A stretch of 64,000 nt of DNA, taken from the NCBI RefSeq assembly GCF_016808335.1, contig NC_053149.1, positions 58,457,922-58,521,921 of the forward strand. Direction: 5' to 3'. This document shows, one piece after another, positions 58,795 through 64,000 of this stretch (positions within the stretch are counted from its first letter, which is position 1; each line of letters opens with the position of its first letter). The notes under the pieces are model-generated. The model searched no databases, had not been told where the DNA came from, and saw nothing but the letters and a program-made list of their open reading frames with translations. This stretch comes from Panicum virgatum. Lineage: Eukaryota > Streptophyta > Magnoliopsida > Poales > Poaceae. The position numbers and the translations under genes are program-made.

Positions 58795-60396
58795 TGTAAG
58801 GATCGATGGACCAAGAGGTGGGTGAATTGGGTCTTTTTTAAATTTCTAAAACAAAATAAAGCAACCTTAACCTATGCAATGCTAGTAAGGCTTGATTCAC
58901 CAACCGGCTAACTAAGCAACCTACACAAGTTATAAAGGATACAACAAGATATAAAGCTAAACAAGGTAAAACTAAGTTATGATCTCTAGGGTCAAGCACA
59001 TGAATAAATTGCATGAAAGTAAGTGATTGAATGTAAAGAGTTGGCAAGATACGACTGGATTTTTTTCCCGTGGTGTCGATGTGTTGGCACACACCCCTAA
59101 TCCACGTTGTGACACTCACTAAGAGTCTTGTCACCTCACATGTCACCAATACGAGGGTACTCACTAAGAGTCTCTGTTCACCATCCCGGCGTGGTGGAGC
59201 TCAAGCCACGTACAATCTTCTTCGGGCTCCCACAATCAACTTGGCAAGCTCCGCAAGAAGCACCTCAATCACCAAGATCGCCTAGGTGATGCCAATTACC
59301 AAGAGTAACAAGCTAGGGCCTTCACTTGAGCAAGAACCGATCACCAAGAATGGATGCACACAAGCTTCACTCTACTCAAGTCCTTAGCCTTGTTTCTTGG
59401 ATGATTGAATGATCAAATGAGTGGAATGTGAAGCTCAAGGTGGCTCTCAACAAAAGAATGAGTGTATGAGTGTTGCCTGGTGTCAAGAGTTTGTAAAATG
59501 ACCCATTGGAGGGGTATATATAGGCAGCTCACGTGGATAGAGCCGTTGGATAAAAGCTGCCAGAAAAGTACGCAACGCCGGTTAATCCGACGACCCTCCA
59601 AAAGTCATCGTCGGTTTAACCGATGAATGTAAACTGTCATTTTGAAAAACTAGCCGTTACTGCTCTGGCAATTTAACCGACGTATCATCGGTTTAACCGG
59701 TGAATGTAGTTGTCCCATGATTAACTGAAAAACCAACCCTCTGGACAACTACACCGACGTTAGCTCAAATCCATCGTCGGTTTAACCGGTGAGTATAAGC
59801 TCAGAAACCCTTGGAAATCCAACGTTCTGGACAACTGCACCGACGTTAATTTCAAATATCGTCGGTTTAACCGGTGTACTCAGTGTCCATGCTTCAGTGA
59901 CAGCGTTTAACCGACGTATAGAAACTTGAAGGCGTCGGTTAAACCGGTGATAAGACTTTTTCCTGATTTTGTCTGTTTTGATTTGAGTCTTGAATGAAAT
60001 CCATCTTTGCTTGAGATATGAGTTGAGTAGCACTTGTTTGAGCTCCCAAGAACCTGAGTAACCAATGTGTGCATCCATTTTTTTGATTGACCATGTGCAT
60101 GCTCAAGTTACTTGGCCTTAACCCTCTTAATAGTGCGACCTCTACAAAACTATAAAACCTATACTAACCTAAGTGTCCTTCTCAACCTTGCGACACTTAG
60201 GACTAGAAAGATCCTTAGTCTTGTTATATACTTGAGTTGAATACCGAGATCGCCTTTTTGAATAATGAAATTTAGGGGCCTCTTTAACATATGATCTAAT
60301 GAGCGATAAGATTTTATTAAGCTGCACAAACTCATTAGTCACAATAATGGTTGTCATTAATCACCGAAACATACCTTTAGGGTCTAGATGCTTTCA
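58795..60396 (-). repeat. 3' LTR of an SIRE/Maximus-like Copia element
   Basis: On the - strand the LTR starts TGAAAGCATCTAGACCC right after a polypurine tract and ends GATCCTTACA (1602 bp). A TATA box lies at 59515-59522. It contains about five modules with TAACCGACG...CGTCGGTTTAACC (59575-59945). The LTR start and the cccctttttggtgattgatgac context on the + strand resemble grass Maximus-type Copia elements. Confidence 0.65.
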
Positions 60397-60410
60397 ATCT
60401 CCCCCTTTTT
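60397..60410 (-). other. polypurine tract of the Copia element
   Basis: AAAAAGGGGGAGAT on the - strand directly abuts the TG of the 3' LTR. This shows that the LTR at 58795-60396 is the 3' one and that the interior lies to the right. Confidence 0.8.
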
Positions 60411-60697
60411 GGTGATTGATGACAACACAAATAATAACTTAAACAAGTAAAGCAAGAAAGGTTAACGCGCGAAAAGAAAAGCACAGAATCCATAGACATG
60501 TCATAAAGAGCAACACACACAAGAGCCTAAAATACATGTCCATGAACCAAAAGCCAATGAAGATACACCAATCAAATCCTGGCATCTACGAGCACTCTGC
60601 TAGCTCTACCCTCCCCTGACTCCAACTCCTCTGTGACTCCCCCTAACTCTCTCTCCCTTTGGCATCAAAGCACCAAAAAGGCGAGCTACGGGTCCTG

Positions 60698-62963
60698 CTA
60701 TCGCGGCACGGTGAGGAAGCGGTCCAGGTCGTCGTCGTTGTCGGACGGAGAACCCTCGGTGACAGACGGGAGCTGCGGGTCCGAGCTGACTGGAGGTGTA
60801 GCTATCGTGGAGGCTCTCGTGCTGGCACTGCCTGGGAGAGGATCCGTAGAAGTCGTAATCGGGTCAGCAGAAGAGGTGTCAGCATCTGAAGACGTGACTG
60901 CTGAGGCTGCTGGCTGCGTCAACTGTGGAAGTAGGGACTCCTCTCCTCCAACTCCCCCTGAAGGTAGTGCCTGTGATACAATGGGGAGGGAGACTGACTG
61001 AACCGCTGACGGTGAGTCCTGAAAAAGCGTAGTCGCTGGCAGTGGCGAGAAGATCTGACAACCGGCAGACCCAAGAAGTGCGGACAACGAGAATGTGGTC
61101 TCCAGTGTCGTCGAAGAAGCTGGAGCTGCAGTGGAGGCTGGAGTTAGAGTGACTGTAAGTGTAGGTGCTCCCATACCTTGAAAACCTGGCTGTTGAGAGG
61201 CTAGTCCGGAGTGAGAGTATAGTTGTGTGATCATGCCAAACGTAGCCATCATGCCCTGCTGCATCTGCTGAAACTGAGCGTCTGTCCTCTGAGTAACTCT
61301 GTGAAGTAGGCCGACAAACCGTTCCTCAGATGCAGCGCGCTCTAGAGCAGCCTCCCTCTGGATGGAAGTGAGCCGGGCCTCTGTCACGAGCCGACCCTCT
61401 CTCTGCTGACTCACTAGCTGCTGGAGTAGAGAGGTGAGCTCGGACGGCTGAGTCACATGAGACTCGGAGACAGTAGTGACTGCTGGCACAGCTGGCTCTC
61501 TGGATCCTCCTGCCTCGTGATCGTGAGTAGCTGGTGCAGGAGGGAAGTACTCGTCGTCCTCGGAGGAGTCTGTCTCAATGTCAGACCAGTGAATCCCATC
61601 ATCTCCTCCGGGAAGTTGTGCCTCTGCTGCTAGTAGTGCCTCGTCCTCCTCTGCCACTCGGGTCTGCACCTCAACTGGTAGCTGTGCCATTGCAGCTCTG
61701 TCTGCCTGTCTACCCCTCCTCCGGTCCTGTGGAGCAGTGGGATGGTAGACTGGGAACCGGGGAGCCTCATCCTGGCGGTAGACAGCACTGATCGGTGAGT
61801 CAGCGGGCACGATCATAGAACAAATATAACTGATCCAGTGTGCATAAGGATACTGCCGCACGACCCCCATCCCGTCAGTGATCACATCCTCGATCTCAGC
61901 CAAAATAAAGTCCACAATGTTAAAAGGCTCATGAGTGAGGATGTGGAGTAATAGTAGCTGCTGCAGTCATGTGAACCCCTCTGGGTAGCCACTCCTCGGT
62001 AACAAGGTCCTCCGGAGAGCCATGTGTACTAAGTAAGCCTCGGCTGTCAGCAGGCAGGGGACCCTAGCATAGGAAGCAGGGAATGGCTGACGGAAACACC
62101 GAGAGATCGCCTCGTGAGAAGGTGCTATCCCGCCAATCAACGCCCTGCGAGGTGGATCTGCGTCCCCGTAGACTCTCTCGTGTAGGGAGACATCGACCAA
62201 GTCAACTCCAAGGACTTCTGCAATCATTGCCCTTGTCAAACCAAAGACCTGGCCTCCAAACATGAAATGCACGGCTCTACGCTCGGAAGCAATCCAGGCT
62301 GTGGCATAGAACACTCGGACCCAGTCCTCAATGTACCTGTTCTGCCCCATCTCAAGCAGTCTAGGCAGCCCTCTGAAGTGAGAAAAGTGCTCTCTGACAT
62401 CTGCCCCTCCTGCTGCTGTCCTCAGAGAGACCCAGTCAAGCACACGGCGAGGGAAGATCCGGTGGCCCCTCCTCTGATAGGTCTCGTAAAAACTGGCCTG
62501 CAACAAGGTCCAGAACCTCCTGTCAACACGGCTGTCACGGCCAACTGGGAACCAATCCTCCTCCTCAACGCTCCACCTGAGCCTCTTGACCTTAGCCGCA
62601 TTGGCTCTGGTGAAGTTCTGGAGCAGGACCCCAGGCTCCAGACACACGACCGTGTCCATACGGAACACTGTGCGCTCGGCCACTAGGGCCTCGGCTCTGC
62701 GTGCTGCTGTTGCTGCTGCGGCGGACCTCCGAGGTGGCTGATGCTGGTGTCCACCTCGTGTCCTAGGTCCGGTGCGATGCTCGGTCGCTGGCGACTCTTC
62801 TGCCACTGCTGACGTCTGCCGAGTGCGGCCAGAACGTCGTGGAGTAGGAGAACTCTGCCCCTCTGACTCAGCTGATGGCTCCCCCTCAGATGAATCTCTC
62901 TATGTCTTATGTGCTGTGGCCCTGGTGGCCCTGCCTACTCTGCCTCTGCCCCTGCTAGGCTGC
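60698..62963 (-). pseudogene. envelope-like ORF of the Copia element, broken and truncated
   Basis: A single - strand frame runs from 62963 to a stop at 60698, with in-frame TAG at 62900-62902 and TGA at 61967-61969. It lies between pol (not in the window) and the 3' LTR, where SIRE-type elements carry an extra, envelope-like ORF. The first part (RFWTLLQASFYETYQRRGHR..FGGQVFGLTRAMIAEVLGV) resembles the 'putative plant transposon protein' domain. The second part has a Gln/Glu coiled coil (LTSLLQQLVSQQREGRLV) and a Thr/Ser/Pro-rich tail. Its start is cut by the LTR inserted at 62964. The protein's role is unknown, and no clear membrane segments were seen. Confidence 0.6.
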
Positions 62964-64000
62964 TGTAACACCCCTGTGTTAATCGTCTCGCTAATCATGA
63001 GTTAACTCGCTAAGTGTGGACTCAAATTCGTCGTTAACGCTAATCGTGTTCGCTTAGTAAACATCTATTTAGCCGTGTTCGATCTCGTTTTTGTCCTTGA
63101 TCTGAGCTCCAATTCAACTTTCGCCCAAAACGAAAGTTGTAGATCTTTTAATCCTCTACAACTTTTATTTTGGCCAAATTTCAAGTTCTTATATAAAAAT
63201 TTGAGTTTCAACTGGTCAAACTCGGGCTAAAATCTTTTAAGCGAGCAAACAGTGCTCCTCCTGTGCTCGACACTGTGCCCCGACGCCCATACCGCCGCCG
63301 TGGTCGCCGGCGAGCGCATCCACGCGTCGGCAATCGTGCCTGACCTCGGCATCGGCGCTCTTATCCTCGTGGACGCCCGAAGCTTCCCGTTCCGTTCCCC
63401 ATTCTCCTTCCTCGGAGCTAGGTCGAGCTCAAGCGGGCAGAACCGAGCAGAGTCGCCGCCGTTCGTCGCGCCGGCCATGGCTCGCCGCCCCGCCTCGATT
63501 CGTCGCACCCCGAGCTGAGCAACCTCGCCCCGACCCCACTCCGCCCCATCCCGTGCCTGCTCGAGTCGTTCCCCGGCCGAATCGGGCGTTTCCGTCGCGG
63601 CCACCATTGTTGTCCTCATCGAGCTCCGCCCCCTCACCGTCGAGCCGCTCCTCCGACCATCCTCCGCATCAAATCGAACCGTGGTGAGCTTCCGGGCAAC
63701 CTCCTCTCCCTCTCCGACGCCTTCCCCACCCGAATCCACTCTGCGCCGCCGCCGTTTCGCCGCCGCGGAACGCGCCGCCGCCTCCACGCGCACGCCGCCG
63801 GACCTCCCTGGGCACCGCCCCTCACCGCTGCCGCGCGCCCTAGGGCCGCCTAGCCTCCCCGGAGCTCAAGCCGCCCGCCTCTGCCGCCGACCGCCGCCGA
63901 CCGGACCGGAACATCGCCGCCGACCCCGCGCCGCCGCTCCTGCCCGCTTGCGCCGCCGCGAGCCGCCGCTCCTGCCCGCTTGCGCCGCCGCGAGCCGCCG
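62964..64000 (+). mobile_element. start of a second long-LTR element (same family as 30388-33840)
   Basis: TGTAACACCCCTGTGTTAATC opens the LTR, which aligns with the reverse complement of 33840 leftward along the whole visible kilobase. This includes the aaagttgtagatct/ctacaactttt inverted pair and the GTG|GTGAGC donor at 63683/63684. It is cut by the window end. It interrupts the envelope-like ORF, so it is younger than the Copia element. Confidence 0.8.

Noticed and set aside
59577..59950. CRISPR-like or satellite array of cggtttaacc motifs
   Set aside because: The spacing is irregular and the modules lie inside an LTR with TATA box and polypurine tract, in a plant genome. They are LTR-internal repeats.

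Overview
This is nuclear DNA from a grass, most likely a panicoid. Evidence: GT-AG multi-exon genes with GC-rich first exons, grass MITE types, and large nested Ty3/Gypsy and Ty1/Copia retrotransposons. No prokaryotic or organellar organisation is visible. Family names below come from recognising the sequence, not from a search.

Host genes. Four protein genes and one tRNA can be modelled completely. (1) An NPR1-family salicylic-acid co-receptor of the NPR3/NPR4 type (rice NH2/NPR2-like), + strand, 5029-8190, 4 exons, 620 aa. (2) A TLC-domain membrane protein, + strand, 36942-40075, 8 coding exons, 274 aa. (3) A coiled-coil protein resembling Arabidopsis At4g15545, - strand, 40956-42886, 9 exons, 350 aa, convergent with the TLC gene. 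(4) A long coiled-coil protein, probably MEE22/EMB1611-like, + strand, 43776-51589, 8 exons, 1404 aa, divergent from gene 3. A tRNA-Asp(GTC) lies between genes 3 and 4. All splice junctions keep frame.

Mobile DNA. Between the NPR-like and TLC genes lies a nest of about 20 kb (14304-34559). Its shell is a - strand Tat-type Gypsy element with flanking GGTGC/AGTGC. The shell carries gag, protease, RT, RNase H and integrase remnants on the - strand. It also carries a degraded, intron-containing additional ORF on the + strand with its own promoter-like sequence. A solo LTR (25944-27365) splits gag. A second - strand retroelement with a 3.45-kb LTR and an unrecognised ORF is embedded in the right LTR. 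At the right edge, an SIRE/Maximus-like Copia 3' LTR (58795-60396) and a decayed envelope-like ORF are cut at 62964 by another copy of the same long-LTR family.

Small elements. Three hAT-like MITEs have perfect 8-bp target duplications; two of them sit in host introns. There is a 997-bp foldback with a 9-bp duplication (Mutator-like), two Stowaway-like MITEs, and a PIF/Harbinger-like element (8837-9750) with a GC-rich cargo inside another MITE. A LINE-type retroposon (55152-56787) has a 13-bp duplication, and a 15-nt insertion at 53312-53326 looks like a minimal retroposition event.

I found no obviously new defence or metabolic system. The most unusual structures are the antisense intron-bearing ORF in the Tat element and the long-LTR element, whose LTR carries a conserved splice donor that could feed the acceptor directly before its unknown ORF.
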